A DNA stretch of 64,000 nt from the NCBI RefSeq assembly GCF_000153825.1, contig NZ_DS022299.1:62001-126000 (forward strand). The letters are read 5' to 3'. This DNA is from Synechococcus sp. RS9916 (GTDB lineage: Bacteria > Cyanobacteriota > Cyanobacteriia > PCC-6307 > Cyanobiaceae). The position numbers and the translations under genes were made by a program. Each line of letters starts with the position of its first letter. The stretch's first letter is position 1. Below are positions 33,786 through 41,317 of this stretch, piece by piece. The notes below the pieces were generated by a model. The model was not told the DNA's origin, ran no database searches, and was given only the letters and a program-made list of their open reading frames with translations.

Positions 33786-34625
33786 ATGTTCCGGATTAAC
33801 TCCCGTTGCATCAGCTGTGGCACCTGCTGGCAGTTCGACCCCGAGCACTTTGCGAATGGGGGTGCTGCGGCTGTGGTTTGTCAGCAGCCGCGCGAGTTGC
33901 CGGCGTTGCAGCGAGCTCTGCTGGCACTTCAGGCCTGCCCCGTAGCGGCTATCGAAGCCAGTGCAGAACAACGTCTTCAGAGGCCTGATGATGGATTCCC
34001 CGTGCCTGTGACGCGACATCGTCACGGTGAGGTGTTCTATTGCGGGTGGGCCTCCAAACGCAGTTTCGGAGCCTGCAGCTGGTTGATTCGCCGTCCGGAC
34101 GGCAACGTGATGGTGGATGTACCGCGCTGGAGCGCACCCCTGGCCCGGCGGATCGAGGCCCTCGGCGGTTTGGCGACCATCGTGTTGACACATCGCGATG
34201 ACGTGGCCGACCACGCGCGTTGGGCCAGGGCTTTTGGGGCCGAGCGCTGGATCCATGGTGCCGATGCTGAGGCCGCTCCTGAGGCCGAGCGGCACATGGA
34301 GGGTGCGGCTTCTCGGCTGATTGGTGACGGGCTCCGCCTGATCCCCACGCCAGGTCACACAGCGGGGTCGATGTGTCTTCAACTCGGGGAGCAACGGGCG
34401 GTGCTCTTCAGCGGTGATCACCTTTGGTGGAACCGGGAGCTGCAGGTGGTGGTGGCATCAGAGCGCTACTGCTGGTGGGATTTCGAACGGCAGATTCAGT
34501 CGGTGCGAGCGTTGTTACCGCTGGATGTGGCCTGGTTGCTGCCTGGTCATGGTCACCGCCATGTCTTTGCTGTTGGTGAATGGCAAATGGCTCTGGAGCA
34601 GACCCTCGCGTGGGTGCAGGGCTGA
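33786..34625 (+). CDS. Ferredoxin-metallo-beta-lactamase fold fusion protein
   Basis: Residues 1-60 form a one-cluster ferredoxin-like module (CISCGTCW... ACPVAAIE), enough to bind an Fe-S centre. Residues about 80-279 are a metallo-beta-lactamase-fold hydrolase with LTHRDDVADHARW (metal motif, first His replaced by Arg or shifted), PTPGHTAGSM, LFSGDHLWW and LPGHGHRHV. Fusions of this kind are known in cyanobacteria and plants and are of uncertain substrate. Redox-linked hydrolysis is inference. Confidence 0.8.
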   Translation: MFRINSRCISCGTCWQFDPEHFANGGAAAVVCQQPRELPALQRALLALQACPVAAIEASAEQRLQRPDDGFPVPVTRHRHGEVFYCGWASKRSFGACSWLIRRPDGNVMVDVPRWSAPLARRIEALGGLATIVLTHRDDVADHARWARAFGAERWIHGADAEAAPEAERHMEGAASRLIGDGLRLIPTPGHTAGSMCLQLGEQRAVLFSGDHLWWNRELQVVVASERYCWWDFERQIQSVRALLPLDVAWLLPGHGHRHVFAVGEWQMALEQTLAWVQG

Positions 34626-34630
34626 GAGGA

Positions 34631-34861
34631 TCAACTCACTTCTGGAGCCCAGCCCACCTGTTGCTGCCAGGTCGGTGCCCAGAGCCGGCAACGTTTGATC
34701 AGGTGATCCCCCTGGGGCAGTTGGCGGCGTCGCACGGTGCAACCCAGGATCGTGCGGCAGTGGCGATCAACGCCGTAACTGAAGTGCTGGCAGGTCATGC
34801 AGATGCAGGCCCCTTTCCAGTTGCTCAGGTCGTCGGGGTCCACGAAGTCCCAGTCATCCAT
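34631..34861 (-). CDS. Small Cys-rich protein behind a LexA-type box
   Basis: The 76-residue product MDDWDFVDPDDLSNWKGACI has five Cys (CICMTCQHF, RHCRTILGC and KRC) and could bind Zn or an Fe-S centre. The ATG at 34861 lies 16 nt from a perfect AGTAC-N4-GTACT palindrome, so expression is probably repressed by LexA. It is convergent with the ferredoxin/MBL gene. Confidence 0.65.
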   Translation of the reverse strand: MDDWDFVDPDDLSNWKGACICMTCQHFSYGVDRHCRTILGCTVRRRQLPQGDHLIKRCRLWAPTWQQQVGWAPEVS

Positions 34862-34876
34862 CAACACTCTTGCGTC

Positions 34877-34890
34877 AGTACGTCTGTACT
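34877..34890 (-). promoter_or_regulatory. LexA-type operator
   Basis: AGTACGTCTGTACT is a perfect palindrome with a 4-nt spacer, the form known for cyanobacterial LexA boxes. It lies 15-30 nt upstream of the start at 34861. Confidence 0.65.
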
Positions 34891-35075
34891 ACTCGCGATC
34901 GGTGGCGTTGGCAAGTAGCTGCTGTTGGCTCGCCATGCAAAAGGGTGCTTTTGGAATTTTCCAGGGCGGTGGGCTGCGTCAGTCTTGGGTGGTCGGTAGT
35001 TGATGCTGCGTGTGCATGGTGTTGGGTTGAGGGCTGCTCGATGGATTGGGGGGATCAGATTTGAACGCAACAAAA

Positions 35076-35098
35076 AACCCCGCCTGTGGCGGGGAAGG
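35076..35098 (-). terminator. Terminator after the CRP-controlled peptide gene
   Basis: On the minus strand CCCCGCCacaGGCGGGG is followed by TTTTTTG, about 20 nt after the stop at 35117. Confidence 0.8.
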
Positions 35099-35116
35099 GG
35101 TTGATTGGTTGAGGCA

Positions 35117-35332
35117 TCACCACTCACCCATGGGATAAAAATCAGGGATGACAAGAGTCGAAGAGTTGTTGTCGTCGTGCTTTTTGATGTACTGCTGTTT
35201 GATGGCTTGTGGGGTTGAAGTGGTCTTCTTTTGTGTTTTGTTTTCGTAGCCTTTGAGGCAGTAATTACCGATCTGCTTTTTGGCAGCACTGATCGATGAG
35301 AGCTCGTCGAGCGTGAGTTTTTTGTTGATCAT
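35117..35332 (-). CDS. Small peptide with RiPP-leader-like start
   Basis: The 71-residue product begins MINKKLTLDELSSISAA, which looks like short RiPP leaders of the LTLDEL-x-x-ISGG type (CCRG-2 and bacteriocin-like families), but with AA in place of GG. The remainder is Lys/Thr/Gln-rich with one Cys. A perfect CRP-type site and leader hairpin precede it and a clear terminator follows. It is either a precursor peptide with an altered cleavage site or a small regulated protein. Confidence 0.6.
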   Translation of the reverse strand: MINKKLTLDELSSISAAKKQIGNYCLKGYENKTQKKTTSTPQAIKQQYIKKHDDNNSSTLVIPDFYPMGEW

Positions 35333-35350
35333 TGTTTTGAAAGGGGTTTT

Positions 35351-35366
35351 GGAGGTGTGTTCCTCC
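35351..35366 (-). promoter_or_regulatory. GGAGG/CCTCC leader hairpin
   Basis: On the minus strand GGAGG-AACACA-CCTCC ends 18 nt before the ATG at 35332. The stem is identical to the elements at 4760 and 13940; the loop differs. Confidence 0.55.
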
Positions 35367-35423
35367 GAGGTCCCATCGTTGTTGAGATTTTCAGTCGCCT
35401 CATTGATCTGAGACGAGAGCAGT

Positions 35424-35439
35424 TGTGATCTTGGTCACA
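35424..35439 (-). promoter_or_regulatory. CRP-type site, TGTGA-N6-TCACA
   Basis: On the minus strand TGTGACCAAGATCACA is a perfect palindrome. Its centre is again 73 nt from the hairpin centre and about 100 nt from the start codon. Confidence 0.7.
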
Positions 35440-35723
35440 GGCAATGGCCCAGTCAGCCTGCCCTTCAGAGGTGCAGGTGCTCCTGTGCTGCAAAGGGTTT
35501 GGCCAGTGGTGACCTGCCTGAATCACAGATCTGCAGTCAGCCATCACCCGCGTTCTCGGGGATCGCACCTCAGGCAATGGTTTGCATGGTGCTGCGCCTC
35601 CTGCCACCGCATCAGCTTTCCGGAAGCCATGGTGACGATGACGATGACGATGACGATGCCCTCTGGAAGGCTCAGCTTGGTCGATAATCGGCGCGTGCAG
35701 GCCACTCAACGGGACCTCTCGAC

Positions 35724-36008
35724 ATGAACAAAATCAGGCTCTTAGTCCTTTTCGCATCAGTGTTTGCGGGAGGACTATTCACGCCAGCGGGTGCCCAAGA
35801 GGAAGGCTTCGAAGTGCCTTTTTTTATTGGTAGCGCGTACACAGTGTGCACCCTCGCAAAAGAAGGGCTCCTCGGAAGAGAGATCGCGAGAGACTTCTTG
35901 AAAGGGCTAACCGATCAAGATGAAACGTCGGAATCTGTTCAACAAGCCTACAAAGCCTTGCGGGACGATCCAGACCTCAAAGACTGCCCACTGCCACCCG
36001 CTCGGTAA
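35724..36008 (+). CDS. Exported hypothetical protein
   Basis: The 94-residue product has a signal peptide (MNKIRLLVLFASVFAGGLF... GAQ) and a mature part with two Cys (AYTVCTLAKEG and LKDCPLPPAR), mostly helical. A GATAAT box lies about 40 nt upstream of the ATG. No family is recognised. Confidence 0.65.
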   Translation: MNKIRLLVLFASVFAGGLFTPAGAQEEGFEVPFFIGSAYTVCTLAKEGLLGREIARDFLKGLTDQDETSESVQQAYKALRDDPDLKDCPLPPAR

Positions 36009-36346
36009 AACGTTCCGCTCGTAGAGCGCTTGCTGCTGGGTAGGGTCGCTGCGCAAGCCAAGAGCAAGTGGCCCGGCTGACTCTCGCTGGGGGGGCTGGG
36101 GACAGCCAAGTCGGTTGTCCATCCTGTTGTCTCAAAGGCTTGGAGTATTCGTTTGGCTCGCTGAAGAAAACGACTGCCCAGGAACCGAGAGGGATGCTCA
36201 TCACCACGAAAAAGGCACCCCTGGTCAAGGAGTGCCCGATGAGGAGTCAGATCAGTTTGCTCGTCAATCTCCTTTGGGGACGCTTTCGTTCTGGCATGGC
36301 TTCTGAGCAGGATTCATGAGCGCATTTGCTCAGCGATGCCGCTGGC
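36009..36346. other. Intergenic, no supported gene
   Basis: Short overlapping frames on both strands have no good starts or domain-like segments. No clear hairpin is seen. Confidence 0.4.
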
Positions 36347-36577
36347 TCAGCTGCTCTCGGGCTTCGGGCAGGGCATTAACGGCAGGATGCCTCCTTGGGG
36401 ATTGAGCCACTCTTTGAATTCATGGTCGATGGCCAGGGCGTCGGCGTCGCGATCACCGCTCGTGAGAACTTTCTGGCGTTGACGGCAGTAATCAAGAGCG
36501 CCTTCGATCAGGGCCATCGCTTCCTCGGTTGTCATCGGGAGCGTGCAGGTGAAGCCATGCTTGAGAGGCTGAGCCAT
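36347..36577 (-). CDS. Small hypothetical protein
   Basis: The 76-residue product MAQPLKHGFTCTLPMTTEEA has a helix (AMALIEGALDYCRQRQKVL) and a Pro-rich end. It follows the YjbQ gene by 50 nt on the same strand. Function unknown. Confidence 0.5.
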   Translation of the reverse strand: MAQPLKHGFTCTLPMTTEEAMALIEGALDYCRQRQKVLTSGDRDADALAIDHEFKEWLNPQGGILPLMPCPKPESS

Positions 36578-36627
36578 GTTTGCCGTGCCAACGGCAACAA
36601 GGGCCCGGTTTTTTGAGCATTTGCGGA

Positions 36628-37062
36628 TCAGGCTGAAAGCCATTGCAAAGCCACCTTGCGTTGGCGAGGGCCGTCGAGCTCCACCAAGATGACGTCTTGG
36701 TACTGCCCCAGTACCGGCTGGCCATTGCTCACGGTCACCATCACTTGGTTGCCCAGCAGCAGAGCCTGGAGATGGGCGTGAGCATTGCGGGGTTCATCCG
36801 CTGGGATGTTGGGTCTCAGCTCTAGATCGTTGTGTTTCCACACTGCAGATGCGGGGGCAAGTTGGCTGAGCCATTGCTCGAGGTCGATCAACAGCCGTTC
36901 TTCCATCTCATTCACGATCACGGCTGTGGTGGTGTGTTGGCTGGCGATGACCACAGCCCCATCCCGTTCTCCATGCACGCGGATGAAGTCGTGCACAGCT
37001 TGGGTGAGTGCAATGCATTCGAAGGGTCGGCAGGTGGTGAGGTTGAGCAGTTGGGATGCCAT
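36628..37062 (-). CDS. yjbQ: YjbQ/UPF0047 family protein
   Basis: The 144-residue length is typical. Motifs: ASQHTTTAVIVNEMEERLLID, NAHAHLQALLLGNQ and GQPVLGQYQDVILVELDGPR with the conserved RxRKV-type end. Members show weak thiamine-phosphate synthase activity; the physiological role is open. The ATG at 37062 gives the family N-terminus. Confidence 0.88.
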   Translation of the reverse strand: MASQLLNLTTCRPFECIALTQAVHDFIRVHGERDGAVVIASQHTTTAVIVNEMEERLLIDLEQWLSQLAPASAVWKHNDLELRPNIPADEPRNAHAHLQALLLGNQVMVTVSNGQPVLGQYQDVILVELDGPRQRKVALQWLSA

Positions 37063-37073
37063 CGACGGTGCGG

Positions 37074-37220
37074 TCAAGTGAAATGCCCTTGCTGCACTGT
37101 GACGCCTTGCTCATCGAGGATGGCCAGCAAGTGCAGCGTGAATAGCTTGAAAACAGCGGCTGCTGGCGAATGGGACTCCCCTTCGGCACACCACCACCGG
37201 ACCCGAAGCTTTGCTGTCAT
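37074..37220 (-). CDS. Possible 48-residue protein
   Basis: MTAKLRVRWWCAEGESHSPA reads as a small soluble frame ending 11 nt before the YjbQ start. It could be coupled to it. An upstream extension to 37268 is less likely. Confidence 0.4.
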   Translation of the reverse strand: MTAKLRVRWWCAEGESHSPAAAVFKLFTLHLLAILDEQGVTVQQGHFT

Positions 37221-37291
37221 GTGGGCGCATGGTGGAGATCCCAAGTGCAAGCCTTGATTGATGCCCATCGACCCCTCGATGCTCGCAGTCT

Positions 37292-38560
37292 CTATCTCGA
37301 ATTTGCCGATGATTTCAGAGGCCGCTTAAAGAAAGGATCTGAAGCGTGAGAGACGCGCTCTTGATTGGCTCGTCGCCAGTGCAGTGGTTGCCGGCGAAGC
37401 AGCTGCCCAATGGCTGACCAGGTGATGAATGGATTGAACAGGCTGAAGAAGAGGAGATGGCGTAGATAGTCGGGTATGGATGGCGTCTTCTGTTGGGCTG
37501 CTGTATAAGCAAAAACAGTCGCGGCAATGTCAATGGCGACGAAGCCGGCAACGGTCGCGATTGGTTGTTGCCACAGGCCTTTCTGGATCACGTAGACGCC
37601 TGTGACGGCAAGGACGAAAGGTGCTGCAGCTGAAATCAAATTCGTGCTTGCCGTGTCGACAAAGAAAAAGGCCGTACTCAGGGACTGGCCGCAGAGTTTT
37701 CGGTGTTTCCAGAGGCATTGCAGTTGCCCCACGCGCCAGCGGATGCGTTGCTTGAGCAGTTCTTGAACCGTATTTGGGCCTTGGGTGATGGCACTGGCGC
37801 TGCTGGTGAACAGCAGCCGATTCCGGCGCAGCAGCAGGCTCATGGTGGCATCGGCATCTTCGGCAAGCGTTGAAGCGGAGAATCCACCAATCGATCGCAG
37901 TTCGGTTGCCCTGAATGCGCTGACAGCGCCTGGGAGGATCATGATGGCATTGACATGGCTCTGCGCACGTTTGAATGTTTGGATGATTTTTGTGTATTCA
38001 ATTGACTGAATATTTGGAATTGTCCTATCTGGGTTGGCGATTTTAAGGTTGCCTGTGCAGGCTGCAATATCCTGGTATTGAATCAGTGGGTTAAGAAGTC
38101 TTGTAAGGCTGGATGGATCGGAAAACCTTGTGTCGGCATCGAGGGTGACAATGAATTCGCCATTGGCATAGAGCAATCCCTCGTTGAGGGCTGCTGTTTT
38201 GCCTTGGTTGCAGGCGAAGTCGATTACGGTGATGCGAGCTTTTGGGTGGTTTGCCTGCGCAATGTGGGCTTGATCGGATGTGGCGTCGTTCGAGCCGTCG
38301 TTAATAATGATGATCTCCTTGTTGCCGTAATTGGATTGAATGCATGATTGAATGCAGTCTGTGATTGTCGCTTCTTCGTTGCATGCTGGAATCAGAATGC
38401 TGACCAGCGGTTTGCAGGGAGTTGATTGTTGCTCTGACCAGTTGGCTTCTTTTGTTCGCTCGGCTTGGTTGTGTTGATGGGCGAGGGCGACGACAATGGC
38501 CGTTCTGATGATCCAGGTTCCCAGTAATGCGCTGAGGATTAGAGGCCAGAAATGAAGCAT
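37292..38560 (-). CDS. Processive-type GT2 glycosyltransferase
   Basis: The 422-residue membrane enzyme has an N-terminal helix (PLILSALLGTWIIRTAIVVA), a GT2 domain with LIPACNEEATITDCI, IINDGSNDAT, TLDADTRF, the acid-base TLAEDADATM and the QRIRW motif of processive synthases, then C-terminal membrane helices. This order is like poly-GlcNAc or hyaluronan synthases, so it probably polymerises an extracellular polysaccharide. It is monocistronic. Confidence 0.85.
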   Translation of the reverse strand: MLHFWPLILSALLGTWIIRTAIVVALAHQHNQAERTKEANWSEQQSTPCKPLVSILIPACNEEATITDCIQSCIQSNYGNKEIIIINDGSNDATSDQAHIAQANHPKARITVIDFACNQGKTAALNEGLLYANGEFIVTLDADTRFSDPSSLTRLLNPLIQYQDIAACTGNLKIANPDRTIPNIQSIEYTKIIQTFKRAQSHVNAIMILPGAVSAFRATELRSIGGFSASTLAEDADATMSLLLRRNRLLFTSSASAITQGPNTVQELLKQRIRWRVGQLQCLWKHRKLCGQSLSTAFFFVDTASTNLISAAAPFVLAVTGVYVIQKGLWQQPIATVAGFVAIDIAATVFAYTAAQQKTPSIPDYLRHLLFFSLFNPFITWSAIGQLLRRQPLHWRRANQERVSHASDPFFKRPLKSSANSR

Positions 38561-38649
38561 TGTTGTCAGGCTCTCATGGGTTTGGAGGGTCGACCCGCTT
38601 GATGATTAGAGCTTTGGATTGTAAGATCGAAGCTCCTTAGTGTTCTTGG

Positions 38650-39042
38650 ATGAGTACTCCGCCAGAGAAAAAAGAGGTCGCCATAGGGTATTTGCTCTGG
38701 ACTTTATCTTTTGTTGGGGTGTGTGGTGTCCAGCGCATGTACCTCGGTCAAGTGGGTTATGGGATTGCTCTGTTGTTCACCCTCGGTTTCTGTGGCATCG
38801 GTCAGTTGCTTGATTTGTTGCTGTTGCCTGAGGCGGTGAATCATGCAAATCGCTCCTCGGGGGCATCAAATGGCGGCAGCATTCCGGCTGCATCAGTGTC
38901 GGCTGTTCCTGCTGCTACCTCCCGCGCTAGAGCCTCTGAAGTGTCCCCTGTGGTGAGTGCGGCAGACGATGATGAGCTGGGGGATCTGCTCAAGGCCGCC
39001 GAGGCCTCTGTTGATCGTGCCCGTCAAACTCAGGAGGAGTGA
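38650..39042 (+). CDS. TM2-domain membrane protein
   Basis: Residues 10-62 are a TM2 domain: a helix (GYLLWTLSFVGVCGVQRMYL), a tight loop, then a second helix ending in LLDLLLLPE. The C-terminal half is Ser/Ala-rich and ends in an acidic helix (DDDELGDLLKAAEASVDRAR). It is followed after 3 nt by the gene at 39046, and both point towards the cytoskeleton-like operon. Confidence 0.8.
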   Translation: MSTPPEKKEVAIGYLLWTLSFVGVCGVQRMYLGQVGYGIALLFTLGFCGIGQLLDLLLLPEAVNHANRSSGASNGGSIPAASVSAVPAATSRARASEVSPVVSAADDDELGDLLKAAEASVDRARQTQEE

Positions 39043-39045
39043 TTC

Positions 39046-39744
39046 ATGGACAATGACAGGTTGGTTGATTCGGTCAAATTTTTATTGAAAAGTGTTCGCC
39101 AGTTGAGTGATCACTTCGTTGAAACGAATGAAAATATTACGAGGAGTTTTGACAGCGTTCGGCGTGACGTCACTGAGCTCACAGAGCGTTTGGAGCAGCT
39201 CGAGACTTCGCTTCAGAATTACAGGGATGAAGATCTGATCGCGTCAGGTGCTCCTCGCCGTGAGCCAGAGCTGCCAGTTCGATCTGACACCCAAGAGAAT
39301 GCGATTCCAGCGCTGAACCTCCCACTTGATGGGCTTGTTGATGTGTATCGCAACACTCCAGCTCTGCTGCAGCCTTTTGCCCGACCCTGCAGTGTCAGCG
39401 GCCGCACGTTGAGTGGGGCAATTGAGGAAATTGAGCTGGAGGTGTTTGCACAGGGCACCACGTGGATGATCGAAACTCAGGATGGTGAATGGGTTTTGCT
39501 ACCCCGACCAGGCATGCTTCAGCGACAAACGCAGATCGAAAGTTTGGGGCGTTTGTTTGATCGAAGTGCTGAAGCTTCTCCGCCTGCAGAGATGGAGTTG
39601 ATCAAACCGGGGTTCGCCCATGGTGTTGAACATGGTCGTCGTTGGTATCTCAAAGAAAAGGGGGTGATTGGTTTGCATGCTGATCCGCTGCAGACCAGCT
39701 TGGAAAAAAGGTTGCAGGCACTGGAGTCCAAGCTGTCGGGCTGA
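39046..39744 (+). CDS. Coiled-coil protein sharing a domain with the 40284 product
   Basis: The 232-residue protein starts with a coiled coil (SVRRDVTELTERLEQLETSL). The C-terminal domain, about 130-215, reads TWMIETQDGEWVLLPRP, then LFDRSAEASPP, then RRWYLKEKGVIG. This closely parallels the C-terminus of the membrane protein at 40284-41306 (YWLISLNQQHWLFPT, SRWSVKTLGRIG). One version is soluble, the other membrane-bound. Function unknown, but the shared domain ties this gene to the operon opposite. Confidence 0.75.
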   Translation: MDNDRLVDSVKFLLKSVRQLSDHFVETNENITRSFDSVRRDVTELTERLEQLETSLQNYRDEDLIASGAPRREPELPVRSDTQENAIPALNLPLDGLVDVYRNTPALLQPFARPCSVSGRTLSGAIEEIELEVFAQGTTWMIETQDGEWVLLPRPGMLQRQTQIESLGRLFDRSAEASPPAEMELIKPGFAHGVEHGRRWYLKEKGVIGLHADPLQTSLEKRLQALESKLSG

Positions 39745-39756
39745 CTTCGTCTCTAA

Positions 39757-40287
39757 TCAGGAGCGAGGTTTGATGACGGCGACAAACTCTGTGGCGGTCA
39801 CAACAGGTTGAGATTGTGACAGCACATTGACTGTGAAAGTACGTGTTTCCCTTTGCGTTGATCCATCGGGATAGATGAATGTCATCACGCCGTTGAGATT
39901 GACGTAGGAGCCGCTGGTGCTCGAGGCTTGTAAATCTGAGACTGTGACCCGTTCAAATTGCGAGAAAAAGTCAGGGTCATAGAGCGTGGCAGCCCCATCG
40001 GTCATGAGGGAGCGGGCTTTCGTTGTGTTTCCGTCAGATAAAGCTTGCACCCATTGGCTTACGGTGCTGATCGCCAAGTCCACTGGGTTGATCCTTGGCG
40101 TCACGCGCTCGGCTTTGGCCAAGGGTTTGGGTTGTTCGGCTTGCTGGGCTTGGGGTCTCATCAGCACCGTGAAACCCACGCCCAGCACGACCAGCCCTAC
40201 TGGAAACACAAGGAGAAGCGCGAGGAGTGCCTGCTGATTGCTGAATCCGGGGGACTGATCCGATGCCCTGCGCGATCGAAAACTCAC
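39757..40287 (-). CDS. Anchored protein with NTF2-like tail, last gene of the operon
   Basis: The N-terminus contains the shared anchor SNQQALLALLLVFPVG and a membrane helix. A Gln/Pro linker and a C-terminal domain follow, with VDLAISTVSQWVQALSDGN and TFIYPDGSTQRETRTFTVNV, compatible with an NTF2/SnoaL-like alpha+beta barrel. I chose the GTG at 40287 because it overlaps the previous stop (GTGA); the ATG at 40323 would give 12 more residues and a 40-nt overlap. It ends a six-gene operon. Confidence 0.75.
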   Translation of the reverse strand: MSFRSRRASDQSPGFSNQQALLALLLVFPVGLVVLGVGFTVLMRPQAQQAEQPKPLAKAERVTPRINPVDLAISTVSQWVQALSDGNTTKARSLMTDGAATLYDPDFFSQFERVTVSDLQASSTSGSYVNLNGVMTFIYPDGSTQRETRTFTVNVLSQSQPVVTATEFVAVIKPRS

Positions 40288-41306
40288 GGTGTGCCGATGC
40301 GTCCGAGAGTTTTTACGCTCCATCTGGATCCGGTTTGTTCCAGCAGGGCTGGTTCAATCAACTGGGCTTTTGAGATTGTTTGTTGCTCGTAGGAGAACAG
40401 TCCTTTGGAAGGTTGTGCAGCTGCAAATCCTTTCAGTGTGCGGTCGGTGGGGAACAACCAATGCTGTTGATTGAGTGAAATCAGCCAGTAGCTGCCTCCC
40501 CCAGGCACTTCTTCCAGTTCGGTGGCTGTGGCTCGCCCAGTCGCGATCGCATTCTCCGACTCGCTGGTGATGTTGAGCTCAGCCTTGGCTGCATCGCGGA
40601 GTTGCTGTCGATCGCCGTTGTTCAGAGCAGCGATCAGGCCAGCCTTGCTGATGGGAGCGGGAGCAGGACTCTGAGCAGGTGCTGCTGCAGGGGTGGGCGC
40701 CGGCGGCGCCGCCGCTGGAGTGGCTGCCATGGGCGTCGGCCTGGGGTTGGCCGACGGAGGTGGGCTCGAAAACAGCTGGGCTGTCGCCGATGGGGTCGGA
40801 CGTGTGCGATTGACGGCACGGTCCTGGTCCACCTGCATCTCGAGCGTGTTCAGTCGTGTGCGCAGATTGTCGTTCTGTCGCCGCAGCGACTGGTGGCTGC
40901 GGCGTAAGTGCAAGTGAGCCGTGATGCCTGCGGCCAGGCCAAGCAGAGCCAGGACCAGGCTGCTAACTGTGAGAAAGACAAAGGGCAGGCGAATCGGGCC
41001 GATGGGTAGATCGGCTTCAGCTTTGCTGCTCTCGAGTCGCTCTAGGCGTTGCTCAATTGTGCTCGTGTTCTCTTGATCAAGATCAAGATCAAGATCAGGA
41101 GATGGAGCCGCTGGTGGTGCAGAGATGGCGTCGGGTTGTTCTGATGACGGCTCGAGAGGCTCTTCACCAGGAAGACCTCGACTGTCTTCTTGCTCTTCCT
41201 GAGTAACGAGCGGCGGGCGGGCATGCGCTGGGATCTGATCATTGAGTCCCCAAAGGCTGGCGGTCAATGCCACGGCAACCAGACTGAGTTTGCTTGCAGT
41301 GTTCAT
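40284..41306 (-). CDS. Bitopic membrane protein with coiled coil and shared C-terminal domain
   Basis: The 340-residue product has an N-terminal hydrophobic segment (signal or helix, LSLVAVALTASLWGL), an acidic stretch with a DLDLDLDQ repeat, and a second helix (FVFLTVSSLVLALLGLAAG). A coiled coil (LRRQNDNLRTRLNTLEMQV), a long Pro/Ala-rich linker and a C-terminal domain homologous to that of the protein at 39046 follow. It lies 11 nt after the ATPase-like gene and overlaps the next one. It probably links the cytoplasmic machine to the membrane. Confidence 0.75.
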   Translation of the reverse strand: MNTASKLSLVAVALTASLWGLNDQIPAHARPPLVTQEEQEDSRGLPGEEPLEPSSEQPDAISAPPAAPSPDLDLDLDQENTSTIEQRLERLESSKAEADLPIGPIRLPFVFLTVSSLVLALLGLAAGITAHLHLRRSHQSLRRQNDNLRTRLNTLEMQVDQDRAVNRTRPTPSATAQLFSSPPPSANPRPTPMAATPAAAPPAPTPAAAPAQSPAPAPISKAGLIAALNNGDRQQLRDAAKAELNITSESENAIATGRATATELEEVPGGGSYWLISLNQQHWLFPTDRTLKGFAAAQPSKGLFSYEQQTISKAQLIEPALLEQTGSRWSVKTLGRIGTP

Positions 41307-41317
41307 GGCGTTCTCCC

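Noticed and set aside
35628-35662. GATGAC-type hexanucleotide repeat
   Set aside because: Only about five units in non-coding DNA with no partner repeat or gene effect; recorded as simple-sequence only.
41069-41100. GATCAA tandem repeat
   Set aside because: It lies inside the coding region of the membrane protein at 40284 and simply encodes the DLDLDL stretch.
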